Assembly (NCBI RefSeq): GCF_021147775.1
Contig: NZ_JAGTPK010000020.1
Span: 31,228-95,227, forward strand
Direction of reading: 5' to 3'
Length of the DNA: 64,000 bases
From: Pseudomonas californiensis
GTDB lineage: Bacteria; Pseudomonadota; Gammaproteobacteria; Pseudomonadales; Pseudomonadaceae
The notes beneath the pieces were generated by a model, which ran no database searches, had not been told where the DNA came from, and worked only from the letters and a program-made list of their open reading frames with translations. A program made the translations under genes and the position numbers. Shown here piece after piece: positions 34,607 to 43,129 of the stretch. Position 1 is the first letter of the stretch, and every line of letters begins with the position of its first letter.

Positions 34607-35092
34607 ATGACCGAGAACGATTATCTGATCGCCTGGAGCCTCTACGCCTTCGCCGCGTCGGGTTGCCTGCTGGTATGGTTCCTGATGACCCGCTGGATGT
34701 GGCGGTATCTCAAGGAGCCGTTGCTGGTGGTGGTCGCAGTGTTGCTGTTCACCCCCACCCTGGTAGACCCTGCCAAGGACGCGTTTGCTCCTGCCGTCGC
34801 TATCACCGCGCTTGACCTGTTGTTCAAGGTCGGCAGCAATGTGTGGACGGCTGTGTCGGACCTCGCCATGTATGGCATGTTCGCGCTGGGTGCTTACCTG
34901 TTATTCGTACTGGTGCGCTGGCCGATAGAAAAAAGCCGCAAGGCCCGTCAGCCCAAGCCCGTTGCCGAACCCGCCGATGGGCAGGCAGACGATGCCGCCG
35001 ACGAGCCGTTTGCCACTGACGAACGCTATGCGCGCAAACCGGCAGCACCTGCCGGGCCGGTCCGTGGTGCACGGGTCGAGCCACGTCTGTAG
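34607..35092 (+). CDS. Membrane protein of unknown function (DNA-adjacent to YafJ gene)
   Basis: 161 residues. Three hydrophobic segments (about residues 8-27, 36-52, 84-105) precede a hydrophilic, Pro/Ala-rich tail (KPVAEPADGQADDAADEP). I do not recognise a family. ATG 34607 begins MTENDYLIAWSLYAF. It precedes the class II amidotransferase gene by 77 bases in the same direction; such a pairing is common in pseudomonads but of unknown meaning. Confidence 0.7.
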   Translation: MTENDYLIAWSLYAFAASGCLLVWFLMTRWMWRYLKEPLLVVVAVLLFTPTLVDPAKDAFAPAVAITALDLLFKVGSNVWTAVSDLAMYGMFALGAYLLFVLVRWPIEKSRKARQPKPVAEPADGQADDAADEPFATDERYARKPAAPAGPVRGARVEPRL

Positions 35093-35169
35093 AGTCCCGC
35101 TTCGTTGGCATGCGCCGTTGTGTGCGGCGCATCGCCTGCTGCAAAACGTCTTGAAGCGAGAAACTGAAC

Positions 35170-35955
35170 ATGTGTGAATTATTGGGCATGAGCGCCAATG
35201 TCCCCACCGACATTGTTTTCAGCTTTACCGGGCTGATGCAGCGTGGCGGACGTACTGGCCCGCATCGTGACGGCTGGGGTATCGCCTTTTACGAAGGTCG
35301 CGGCCTGCGCCTGTTTCAGGATCCCGCAGCCAGCAGCGAATCTGAAGTCGCGCAGCTCGTGCAGCGCTACCCCATCAAAAGTGAAGTCGTGATTGGCCAC
35401 ATTCGTCAGGCCAACGTCGGCAAGGTCTGCCTGTCCAATACCCATCCCTTCGTGCGTGAACTCTGGGGTCGTAACTGGTGTTTTGCCCACAACGGCCAGT
35501 TAGCGGATTTCAACCCGCGCGCCACGTTTTATCGCCCTGTGGGTGACACCGACAGCGAAGCGGCGTTTTGTGATTTGCTCAATCGCGTGCGTGAAGCGTT
35601 CCCCGAGCCGGTCGATGTCGAGCAACTGTTGCCTGCCCTGATCGAGGCGTGCGCCGAGTACCGCAGTAAAGGCGTGTTCAACTGCCTGCTCAGTGATGGC
35701 GACTGGCTGTTTTGTTTTTGCAGTACCAAACTGGTGCAGATTACCCGTCGCGCGCCGTTTGGCCCGGCGCGGCTCAAGGATGTGGATGTAATCGTCGACT
35801 TTCAGGCAGAGACCACGCCCCACGATGTCGTCACCGTGATCGCCACCGAGCCGCTGACCGAAAACGAAAACTGGAACCGCTACGAGCCCGGTCAATGGAG
35901 TTTGTGGCGCAAGGGCGAATGCGTGGCCAAGGGTTCTACCGACGCCACTGCCTGA
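35170..35955 (+). CDS. Class II glutamine amidotransferase (YafJ-like)
   Basis: 261 residues. The N-terminal MCELLGMSANVPTD exposes Cys2, the Ntn nucleophile after Met removal. RTGPHRDGWGIAFYEG and IRQANVG / NTHPFVRELWGRNWCFAHNGQL are the glutamine-site motifs. There is no synthase domain, as in YafJ. It probably hydrolyses glutamine or a related gamma-glutamyl compound. The reaction is unknown. Confidence 0.88.
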   Translation: MCELLGMSANVPTDIVFSFTGLMQRGGRTGPHRDGWGIAFYEGRGLRLFQDPAASSESEVAQLVQRYPIKSEVVIGHIRQANVGKVCLSNTHPFVRELWGRNWCFAHNGQLADFNPRATFYRPVGDTDSEAAFCDLLNRVREAFPEPVDVEQLLPALIEACAEYRSKGVFNCLLSDGDWLFCFCSTKLVQITRRAPFGPARLKDVDVIVDFQAETTPHDVVTVIATEPLTENENWNRYEPGQWSLWRKGECVAKGSTDATA

Positions 35956-36000
35956 TTTCCGTTCGCACGACTCAAGCGTTTATGAAGAAGAGGGATGTCA

Positions 36001-36525
36001 ATGCTGCGAAGTTATCTGCGACTGGTCCTGTTTACCGTGGGCCTGCTGTTCGGGGTTCAGATTCCGGGTTTCATCAGTGATTACAGCAAGCGTGTCGAAG
36101 CGCATCTGATTGAAGCGCAGCAAGCCATCAAGGGCTTCAACGCGACGGCGCAGCAGTTCTTCAAAGGTGATATCCAGGCGCTCATCCAGCATTATCGCAA
36201 CAGTGAAGACCCGGTCTTTCGCAGCGACGCGGACAACATCGACACCTTGCTGACCCGCACCCATGTTCTGGAGCGTCAGTGGCTCGGGCTGCAAGGCGCC
36301 TGGTACTCCCGGGCCATTTTCGTGGCCACTTCCTCGGATCCGGACATCCGTCGCGAGACCTACAATGGTTACACCTGGCAAGTTCTGCTGGCGCCCGAAG
36401 TCGTGGCGTGGGGCATTATCAGTGCGCTGCTGTTGGCGTTGTTGATCGAAAGCCTGGTGCTGTTGATTGGCTGGGTAATACATGGCGGACGACGCAAGCC
36501 TGAGTTGAACAGGGACTGGCGTTAA
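36001..36525 (+). CDS. DUF2937-family membrane protein
   Basis: 174 residues with one N-terminal (YLRLVLFTVGLLFGVQIP) and one C-terminal (EVVAWGIISALLLALLIESLVLLIGWV) membrane helix separated by a soluble, helical segment. This matches the DUF2937 layout. GAGGG lies 7 bases upstream of ATG 36001; an in-frame ATG at 35995 abuts it and is less likely. Function unknown. Confidence 0.75.
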   Translation: MLRSYLRLVLFTVGLLFGVQIPGFISDYSKRVEAHLIEAQQAIKGFNATAQQFFKGDIQALIQHYRNSEDPVFRSDADNIDTLLTRTHVLERQWLGLQGAWYSRAIFVATSSDPDIRRETYNGYTWQVLLAPEVVAWGIISALLLALLIESLVLLIGWVIHGGRRKPELNRDWR

Positions 36526-36546
36526 GCGAATCCGGTAACCGGGCTG

Positions 36547-37263
36547 TCAGATGACCGCCCGTGTTTCCCTGTCAATATAGGCGACGACTGTTTCAGGCGT
36601 GTTCCACATCAAAACGTCCAGTATTGAAAGACTGGGCAAAAAGTTGAATGGCGAGGCGTTGTAAGTCAGCGCAGACGGTTCAAGGAAACGCAACTCTATC
36701 CCTCTTTGCTGCCATTCACCGGGCACATAAATCTCGCGTCCGCCCGTAGCGTTTATATATTGTCGGGCTTGCATGATCGTACTGATTTCCAGCGCCCACT
36801 GACCCGCGTGTTGAATGGGCGGCAGGTCAAAGTTCATCTCTGAGCAGGTCTTCCAGTTGAACGGCATGCCCAGGTAGTCGCACACTACTTTCAATGAACG
36901 CGTGTTCAGCTCGCACAGGTGGGTGACGGGCCGGGCAAAGGTGAGGTCGACCAATTGCTGGACTTCCTGAAACCATGGTGCCTTGCCTCGATAGTGGTCA
37001 AGCTGGTTCCTGACGCGCTTGTGGGCTGCCGCGCAGTCGATCACCGTGGCGTCCTTGATCAGTGTTCCGTCCCTGGCGCTCACCGGAACCTTGACGTACT
37101 GCCAGCCACCATTGGCATCCAGTACTCGATTGCGGTTCATCCAGCTTTTGCGTTTGTATTTGACGGTGTCGAAGACGAGTCCCTGTTCGACAGCAGCGAT
37201 GAGTTGGAAATAACCGATATAAGGAAAAAAATAAGGCTGCATGATCCCCAGCGTTTTAATCAT
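36547..37263 (-). CDS. WbqC-family protein
   Basis: 238 residues. IMQPYFFPYIGYFQLI at the N-terminus, VKYKRKSWMNRNRV and ATGGREIYVPGEW are diagnostic of the WbqC-like family, often found in O-antigen or glycopeptide clusters and possibly an amino-sugar modifying enzyme. Here it stands alone with no glycosyltransferases around. Role unclear. Confidence 0.88.
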   Translation of the reverse strand: MIKTLGIMQPYFFPYIGYFQLIAAVEQGLVFDTVKYKRKSWMNRNRVLDANGGWQYVKVPVSARDGTLIKDATVIDCAAAHKRVRNQLDHYRGKAPWFQEVQQLVDLTFARPVTHLCELNTRSLKVVCDYLGMPFNWKTCSEMNFDLPPIQHAGQWALEISTIMQARQYINATGGREIYVPGEWQQRGIELRFLEPSALTYNASPFNFLPSLSILDVLMWNTPETVVAYIDRETRAVI

Positions 37264-37460
37264 AAGTCACCCGCGTAGTCGCGACGGCTGCTCAGGCAAA
37301 ACGATGGAGTAACGGCAAAACTACTTACTCAGTCAGCACGGTGACCGTCTGAATGGTTGTCAGTGTGCTCAGCGTAGTTGCGGGTCTTGAAAATTGAGGT
37401 GCTATTGGTCGGCTTGGAACAGCCAGTCGATGACTGGCTTTTTGGTATTTCCGAGTGCTG

Positions 37461-38639
37461 TTACTTGGCGAGGTATCGCATGCCTTCTTCAAGGCCGCGC
37501 AATGTCAGGGGGTACATGTGATCTTCGATCAAGTCACGGACGATATGCGCAGACGTGGTGTAGTCCCAGGCGTCTTTGGGGTAGGGATTGATCCAGATGA
37601 TTTTCTTGAATTTGCCCATGAATCGCTGCATCCAGACGTAGCCTGCTTCTTCGTTCCAGTGCTCGACACTGCCGCCTGGCTGGGTGATCTCGTAGGGCGC
37701 CATGGCTGCGTCGCCGATGAAAATCACTTTGTAGTCCGCGCCGTATTTATGCAGCAGGTCCTGAGTGGAGGTGCGTTCCGAGCCGCGACGCAGGTTATTC
37801 TTCCACACCGATTCGTAGATAAAGTTGTGGAAGTAGAAATACTCCATATGTTTGAACTCGGTCTTGCAGGCCGAGAACAGCTCCTCGCACACCTTGATGT
37901 GCGAGTCCATTGAGCCGCCTATGTCGAACAGCAGCAGTAATTTGATGGTGTTGCGGCGTTCCGGGCGCATCTGAATGTTCAGCAGGCCGGCATCGCGTGC
38001 GGTGTGATCGATGGTGCCGTCGATGTCCAGTTCGTCCGCTGCACCTTGACGTGCGAATTTGCGCAGACGGCGCAGGGCGACCTTGATATTGCGGGTGCCC
38101 AGTTCGACCTGATCGTCGAGGTTTTTGTACTCGCGCTGATCCCAGACTTTGACGGCCTTGCCCTTGCGTTCGCCCGCGTCACCCACGCGGATGCCTTCAG
38201 GGTTGTAGCCGCCCGAGCCGAATGGACTGGTGCCGCCGGTGCCGATCCATTTGTTGCCACCGGCATGGCGTTCCTTTTGTTCCTCCAGTCGCTTCTTGAA
38301 CTCCTCGATCAGCTTGTCGAGGCCGCCCAGCGACTGAATTTGCGCGCGTTCTTCGTCGCTCAACGAGCGCTCGAATTCCTTGCGCAACCAGTCTTCCGGA
38401 ATCAGTGCCTGGAGATGGTCGTCGAGCTTTTCCAAACCATTGAAATAAGCGCCAAAGGCTCGGTCAAACTTGTCGAAATGGCGTTCGTCCTTGACCAGAA
38501 TCGTCCGTGCAAGAAAGTAGAACTCGTCGATATCGGCAAAGATGACCCGCTGCTTCAGTGCATTGATCAGGTCCAGCAGCTCACGCAGGGACACCGGCAC
38601 CTTGGCCGCACGCATCTCGTTGAACAGGTTGAGCAGCAT
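37461..38639 (-). CDS. VWA-domain (CoxE-like) partner of MoxR
   Basis: 392 residues. The N-terminal part is helical (MLLNLFNEMRAAKVPVSLRELLDLINAL); the C-terminal ~200 residues hold a von Willebrand A fold with a modified MIDAS motif, LLFDIGGSMDSHIK (Gly-Gly instead of the usual DxSxS). It follows the MoxR ATPase gene by 39 bases on the same strand. Such MoxR-VWA pairs act as chaperone or metal-insertion modules; the target is unknown. Confidence 0.88.
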   Translation of the reverse strand: MLLNLFNEMRAAKVPVSLRELLDLINALKQRVIFADIDEFYFLARTILVKDERHFDKFDRAFGAYFNGLEKLDDHLQALIPEDWLRKEFERSLSDEERAQIQSLGGLDKLIEEFKKRLEEQKERHAGGNKWIGTGGTSPFGSGGYNPEGIRVGDAGERKGKAVKVWDQREYKNLDDQVELGTRNIKVALRRLRKFARQGAADELDIDGTIDHTARDAGLLNIQMRPERRNTIKLLLLFDIGGSMDSHIKVCEELFSACKTEFKHMEYFYFHNFIYESVWKNNLRRGSERTSTQDLLHKYGADYKVIFIGDAAMAPYEITQPGGSVEHWNEEAGYVWMQRFMGKFKKIIWINPYPKDAWDYTTSAHIVRDLIEDHMYPLTLRGLEEGMRYLAK

Positions 38640-38678
38640 GGGTGTCGCCCTTTTTCGTCACAGGGTGGATGAAGACGA

Positions 38679-39524
38679 TCAGCGGTTGCCGCGACGGCTC
38701 ATGAAAGCCAGTCGTTCGAGCAGATGAACATCCTGTTCATTCTTGACCAGTGCGCCTGCCAGTGGCGGGATGGCTTTGGTCGGATCGCGTTCACGCAGGA
38801 CCGCCTCACCAATGTTGTCAGCCATCAGCAGCTTCAGCCAGTCGACCAGTTCGGAGGTTGAGGGCTTCTTTTTCAGGCCAGGGACTTTGCGCACGTCAAA
38901 AAAGACGTCCAGCGCCTCGCTGACCAGATCTTTCTTGATATCGGGGTAGTGCACATCAACGATGCGCTGCAAGGTCGCCCGGTCTGGGAACGCAATGTAG
39001 TGAAAAAAGCAGCGGCGCAGAAATGCGTCCGGCAGCTCTTTTTCGTTGTTGGACGTAATAATGATGATCGGGCGCTTTTTGGCTTTGATCGTCTCATCAA
39101 TCTCGTAAACGTAGAACTCCATCTTGTCGAGTTCTTGCAGCAGGTCGTTGGGGAATTCGATGTCGGCCTTGTCGATCTCGTCGATCAGCAGGATGACCCG
39201 CTCCTCTGACTCGAACGCCTCCCAAAGCTTGCCCTTCTTCAGGTAGTTGCGCACGTCGTGGACTTTCTCCACACCCAGTTGCGAGTCGCGCAGGCGGCTG
39301 ACCGCATCGTATTCGTACAGGCCTTGATGCGCCTTGGTGGTGGACTTGATGTGCCAGGTAATCAGCCGCGCCCCGAAAGACTCGGCCAGTTGTTCGGCCA
39401 GCATGGTTTTGCCTGTGCCGGGCTCGCCTTTGACCAGCAGTGGACGCTCAAGGGTAATCGCGGCGTTGACCGCAAGCTTGAGATCGTCGGTGGCAACGTA
39501 GGCCGGGGTGCCTTCAAACTTCAT
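38679..39524 (-). CDS. MoxR-type AAA+ ATPase
   Basis: 281 residues. Walker A GEPGTGKT at 33-40, Walker B VILLIDEIDKAD, sensor 1 PIIIITSNNEKELPDAFLRRC, then the arginine-finger region. MoxR-family ATPases work with VWA proteins, encoded next here. Upstream lies a strong hairpin ending the DUF748 gene. Confidence 0.93.
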   Translation of the reverse strand: MKFEGTPAYVATDDLKLAVNAAITLERPLLVKGEPGTGKTMLAEQLAESFGARLITWHIKSTTKAHQGLYEYDAVSRLRDSQLGVEKVHDVRNYLKKGKLWEAFESEERVILLIDEIDKADIEFPNDLLQELDKMEFYVYEIDETIKAKKRPIIIITSNNEKELPDAFLRRCFFHYIAFPDRATLQRIVDVHYPDIKKDLVSEALDVFFDVRKVPGLKKKPSTSELVDWLKLLMADNIGEAVLRERDPTKAIPPLAGALVKNEQDVHLLERLAFMSRRGNR

Positions 39525-39673
39525 GGGGTGAATCCTCTCGCAGGGCGCGCATGGCGTTGCTCACGCCGCTGGTGGTGGCGAATGACAGATGGTTGGACAC
39601 CGCGTGGTGCCGAGCACCTGGGTAACAAATAATGCCCGGACTATAACGTGCTGCCCCGGCGCCTGTGAACGCA

Positions 39674-39704
39674 GACGCCTCATTCAGTTCTTGAATGAGG
39701 CGTC
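39674..39704 (-). terminator. Hairpin after the DUF748 gene
   Basis: A perfect 13-bp stem GACGCCTCATTCA / TGAATGAGGCGTC with a 5-base loop lies between the DUF748 stop and moxR start (both minus strand). There is no U-tract, so termination strength is uncertain. Confidence 0.5.
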
Positions 39705-39729
39705 ACGGCGTGACCGGGTCATGGCGCGG

Positions 39730-40800
39730 TCATGAATCCTTGTTGGTTTCATAACGCGCATTGAATGCCTGAACGAAGGCGTTGCGCAGAATTTGCAGAA
39801 ACGCCTGGAAACCACTGATGTCCTGCTGGTGGACGCTGCCGCTGAGTTCGACCCGGGTAGCGAACTGGTTCTGGCGCTGGTTTTTCAGCACGGTTTCGCT
39901 GGTGCCCACCAGCGCTTCCCAGATCGAGCGCAGAACCCCCTTGTCCTTGTCTTCAACGTCCTGGCGCCAGTTGAAGACTTCCACGTTACGCAACAGCGGC
40001 TTTATATAGCCGCTGAGTTGACCCTCCTCGGCCTGTGCTTCAATGACCAGATCACCATTGCCTGCGTTGAAGTCAAATTTGGCATACGCTGATGAAAAAT
40101 CATTCAGCTGCTTTAGCTGGATGCCTGTGGCACGGAGACGGAAGTCAAAATTCTCGAAATTGCTGAGTGGGTCGAATCTGGCCGTGCTCTCGAGGTTGGC
40201 GTGGCCCAGCAGGCGCGCCTTGCCCTCGAAGCTGGCGTCTCGATTGCCCTCGAGATCAACTACATTGGTGAGGTTGTAAAAGCTCGCATTGACCCGGTCA
40301 GCCTCGATTTTCACCTTGGGTGTCGAACTGAAGTTGTTGAACGTGATGCGCCCGTTGCCAATGCGTACTTCGTTGAGCGTGATGGGCAACAGCTTGTTCA
40401 ACTCGGTACGCCAGTCGGTGCCCTGGCCGGTCTGGGAAGCCTGTTTGTTCTCGCCGCCGTCGACGAAGTTCAGTTGGGGGTCGATAAATAAAACTTCGGC
40501 AACGACGGCATGGTCGTACCAGAGCGAATGCCAACTGACGGCGATATCGATGACCGGTGCATTGATGAAGGGCACTGGAACCTTGCCGTCGACCTTGACG
40601 ATGTTCAGCCCTTTTATTCGGTAGGCGCCGCGCCACAGAGCGACGTCTACATCGGTGATCTGGCCTCGGTAGTCGCCCATGTCGGCGAGCTTGTCATTGA
40701 GGTAATCGCGTGCCAGCCACGGCAGCGCGAGATTGATGCCGATCAACAGAACGACCAGAGTGGCCAGCGTCCATAGCGGCCAGCTGTAGCGACGTTTCAT
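39730..40800 (-). CDS. DUF748-domain envelope protein
   Basis: 356 residues from ATG 40800. One N-terminal membrane helix (WPLWTLATLVVLLIGINLAL) anchors a periplasmic AsmA-like beta-rich region (IKGLNIVKVDGK, ITLNEVRIGNGRITFNN), typical of DUF748. Related large AsmA-like proteins bridge the envelope for lipid transport, but this is a short form and its role is unknown. The frame runs open upstream to 40914, but ATG 40800 begins at the membrane helix. cysK is divergent. Confidence 0.82.
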   Translation of the reverse strand: MKRRYSWPLWTLATLVVLLIGINLALPWLARDYLNDKLADMGDYRGQITDVDVALWRGAYRIKGLNIVKVDGKVPVPFINAPVIDIAVSWHSLWYDHAVVAEVLFIDPQLNFVDGGENKQASQTGQGTDWRTELNKLLPITLNEVRIGNGRITFNNFSSTPKVKIEADRVNASFYNLTNVVDLEGNRDASFEGKARLLGHANLESTARFDPLSNFENFDFRLRATGIQLKQLNDFSSAYAKFDFNAGNGDLVIEAQAEEGQLSGYIKPLLRNVEVFNWRQDVEDKDKGVLRSIWEALVGTSETVLKNQRQNQFATRVELSGSVHQQDISGFQAFLQILRNAFVQAFNARYETNKDS

Positions 40801-40925
40801 GACACGAGTCTCCGGTTCTATTAAAGGGTTGACTGCGCAGCGGGGCGTCGGTTCGGTCAGACTGGACGCCCGACCGCCAGCGGCATAGGCTTTGATTTTT
40901 CCACCGAAGTGCACAAGGATCCACC

Positions 40926-41900
40926 ATGAGCCGTATTTACGCTGATAACGCCCACTCCATCGGTAACACGCCGCTGGTGCAGATCAACCGTATCGCGCCC
41001 CGTGGTGTCACGATTCTGGCCAAGATCGAAGGACGCAATCCGGGTTATTCGGTCAAATGCCGGATTGGCGCCAACATGATCTGGGACGCCGAGAGCAGCG
41101 GCAAACTCAAGCCGGGCATGACCATTGTCGAGCCAACGTCCGGCAACACCGGCATCGGCCTTGCGTTTGTCGCTGCAGCGCGGGGTTACAAGCTGGTGCT
41201 CACCATGCCTGCTTCCATGAGCATAGAGCGTCGCAAGGTGCTCAAGGCCCTCGGCGCTGAGTTGGTGCTGACCGAGCCGGCCAAGGGCATGAAAGGTGCC
41301 ATCGCCAAGGCCGAGGAACTGCTGGCCAGTGAGCCTGAAAAGTATTACATGCCCGGCCAGTTTGATAACCCGGCCAACCCGGCGATCCACGAAAAGACCA
41401 CCGGCCCTGAAATCTGGGCTGACACTGACGGCGCGATTGACGTTCTGGTGGCAGGCGTCGGCACTGGCGGCACGATCACCGGTATCTCGCGTTACATCAA
41501 AAATACCGCTGGCAAGCCTATTCTGTCGGTGGCCGTTGAGCCCGAAAGCTCTCCGATCATCACCCAGGCGATGGCTGGCGAGGCAATCACGCCCAGCCCG
41601 CACAAGATCCAGGGTATCGGTGCTGGCTTTATTCCCAAAAATCTTGACCTGTCGATTGTTGACCGGGTGGCAACCGTGACTGACGATGAGGCCAAAGCCA
41701 TGGCGCGTCGCTTGATGCAGGAAGAGGGGATTCTATGTGGGATCTCTTGTGGCGCTGCCATGGCAGCAGCTGTCCGATTGGCCGAAAAGCAGGAAATGCA
41801 AGGCAAGACCATCGTCGTGATCCTGCCTGATTCCGGCGAGCGCTACCTGTCGAGCATGCTGTTCAGCGACCTGTTTACTGATCAGGAGCTGTCTCAGTAA
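40926..41900 (+). CDS. cysK: Cysteine synthase A
   Basis: 324 residues. K44 in GYSVKCRIG is the PLP lysine; PTSGNTGIGLAFVAAARGY is the substrate loop and GVGTGGTITGISRYIK the phosphate-binding glycine loop. It makes cysteine from O-acetylserine and sulfide. A Shine-Dalgarno AAGGAT precedes the ATG. Confidence 0.97.
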   Translation: MSRIYADNAHSIGNTPLVQINRIAPRGVTILAKIEGRNPGYSVKCRIGANMIWDAESSGKLKPGMTIVEPTSGNTGIGLAFVAAARGYKLVLTMPASMSIERRKVLKALGAELVLTEPAKGMKGAIAKAEELLASEPEKYYMPGQFDNPANPAIHEKTTGPEIWADTDGAIDVLVAGVGTGGTITGISRYIKNTAGKPILSVAVEPESSPIITQAMAGEAITPSPHKIQGIGAGFIPKNLDLSIVDRVATVTDDEAKAMARRLMQEEGILCGISCGAAMAAAVRLAEKQEMQGKTIVVILPDSGERYLSSMLFSDLFTDQELSQ

Positions 41901-42078
41901 CACATCTTCAGGGGCGCGTGCTTCAAGCGGGTCGCTCAAGGGTTTATGATGGCCGGCTTCCAGGCTACCGGGTGAGCGTCTCTGATCGCCCGGTGTTGCC
42001 GGCCCCATATTCAAGATCAGGCATTGACACGGCTCCGCGTGATATTCGGCGTTGTCTGCCCGCTTCAAGGAGAGTTGC

Positions 42079-43017
42079 ATGACCCTTTCATTTGCTGCCA
42101 AGGCGTTGATCCTGATGCTTTTTCTCGGCAGTACGCTGTATGTGCATCTGCGTGGTCAGGCGCGGCTGCCCTTGTTGCGCCAGTTCGTCAATCATTCGGC
42201 CCTGTTCGCACCCTATAACGCCCTGATGTATATCTTCTCCCGCGTGCCGTCCAGGCCTTACCTTGACCGCAGCAAGTTTCCCGAGCTGGATGTCCTCAAG
42301 GACAATTGGGAAACCATCCGTGACGAAGCCATGCACCTGTTCGACGAGGGGTATATTCGTGCCGCCGAAAAGAACAATGATGCCGGTTTCGGTTCGTTCT
42401 TCAAGAAAGGCTGGAAGCGCTTTTACCTGAAGTGGTACGACAAGGCGCTGCCATCTGCGGAGGCGCTGTGCCCCAAAACCGTCGCGCTGGTGAACAGCAT
42501 CCCTAACGTTAAAGGGGCGATGTTCGCCCTGTTGCCGGGTGACAGTCACCTCAATCCGCACCGCGACCCGTTTGCCGGTTCGTTGCGTTATCACTTGGGC
42601 CTGTCCACCCCAAACTCCGACGATTGCCGGATCTTTGTCGACGGCAAGGAGTACTCGTGGCGTGACGGTGAAGACGTCATGTTCGACGAGACTTACGTGC
42701 ACTGGGTCAAAAACGAAACCACCCAGACTCGGGTCATTCTGTTCTGCGACATCGAGCGCCCGTTGAGCAACCGTTTCATGACCCGCATCAACCGCAGCGT
42801 GAGTGCCTTCCTGGGCCGTGCGACGGCGCCGCAGAACCTGGATGACGAGCGCGTCGGCGGGATCAATCAGGCGTATGCCTTCAGCAAGCGTTTCAGCGAT
42901 GGTTTCAGCGGCAAGGTCAAGCAGTTCAAGCGCAGCAACCCAAAAGCCTATCGGGTGTTGCGCCCGATCCTGGCGGTACTGGTGTTGACGTTGTTGGGTT
43001 ACTGGTTGTTCGGCTGA
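42079..43017 (+). CDS. lpxO: Lipid A 2-hydroxylase-type dioxygenase LpxO
   Basis: 312 residues from ATG 42079 (AAGGAGAG upstream). Membrane helices at both ends flank an aspartyl/asparaginyl beta-hydroxylase fold with the iron site (LNPHRDPF, then DETYVHWVKNET) and 2-oxoglutarate region (LRYHLGL). LpxO hydroxylates a lipid A acyl chain, altering antimicrobial-peptide sensitivity. eptA in the same window also modifies lipid A. Confidence 0.9.
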   Translation: MTLSFAAKALILMLFLGSTLYVHLRGQARLPLLRQFVNHSALFAPYNALMYIFSRVPSRPYLDRSKFPELDVLKDNWETIRDEAMHLFDEGYIRAAEKNNDAGFGSFFKKGWKRFYLKWYDKALPSAEALCPKTVALVNSIPNVKGAMFALLPGDSHLNPHRDPFAGSLRYHLGLSTPNSDDCRIFVDGKEYSWRDGEDVMFDETYVHWVKNETTQTRVILFCDIERPLSNRFMTRINRSVSAFLGRATAPQNLDDERVGGINQAYAFSKRFSDGFSGKVKQFKRSNPKAYRVLRPILAVLVLTLLGYWLFG

Positions 43018-43043
43018 CGGCTAAAGCCTTTTTGCCTGCCATC

Positions 43044-43079
43044 AAGGTTGTGACATGGACACCCGTGTCGCAGCCTTTT
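43044..43079 (+). terminator. Terminator after lpxO
   Basis: AAGGTTGTGACA and TGTCGCAGCCTT pair (two G-U) around a 10-base loop, followed by TTTTC. Confidence 0.65.
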
Positions 43080-43098
43080 CTTTTCCTGGTGTCTAAAT

Positions 43099-43125
43099 CT
43101 TGCCAGTCTTGCCAGTCTTGCCGGT
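43099..43125. repeat. Three 9-bp tandem repeats
   Basis: CTTGCCAGT occurs twice and CTTGCCGGT once in succession, just past the 3' end of the hybrid kinase gene. No function suggested. Confidence 0.7.
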
Positions 43126-43129
43126 CGTG

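Noticed and set aside
43099..43125. Start of a CRISPR-like or satellite array
   Set aside because: Only three 9-bp units with no spacers; no CRISPR array anywhere in the window.
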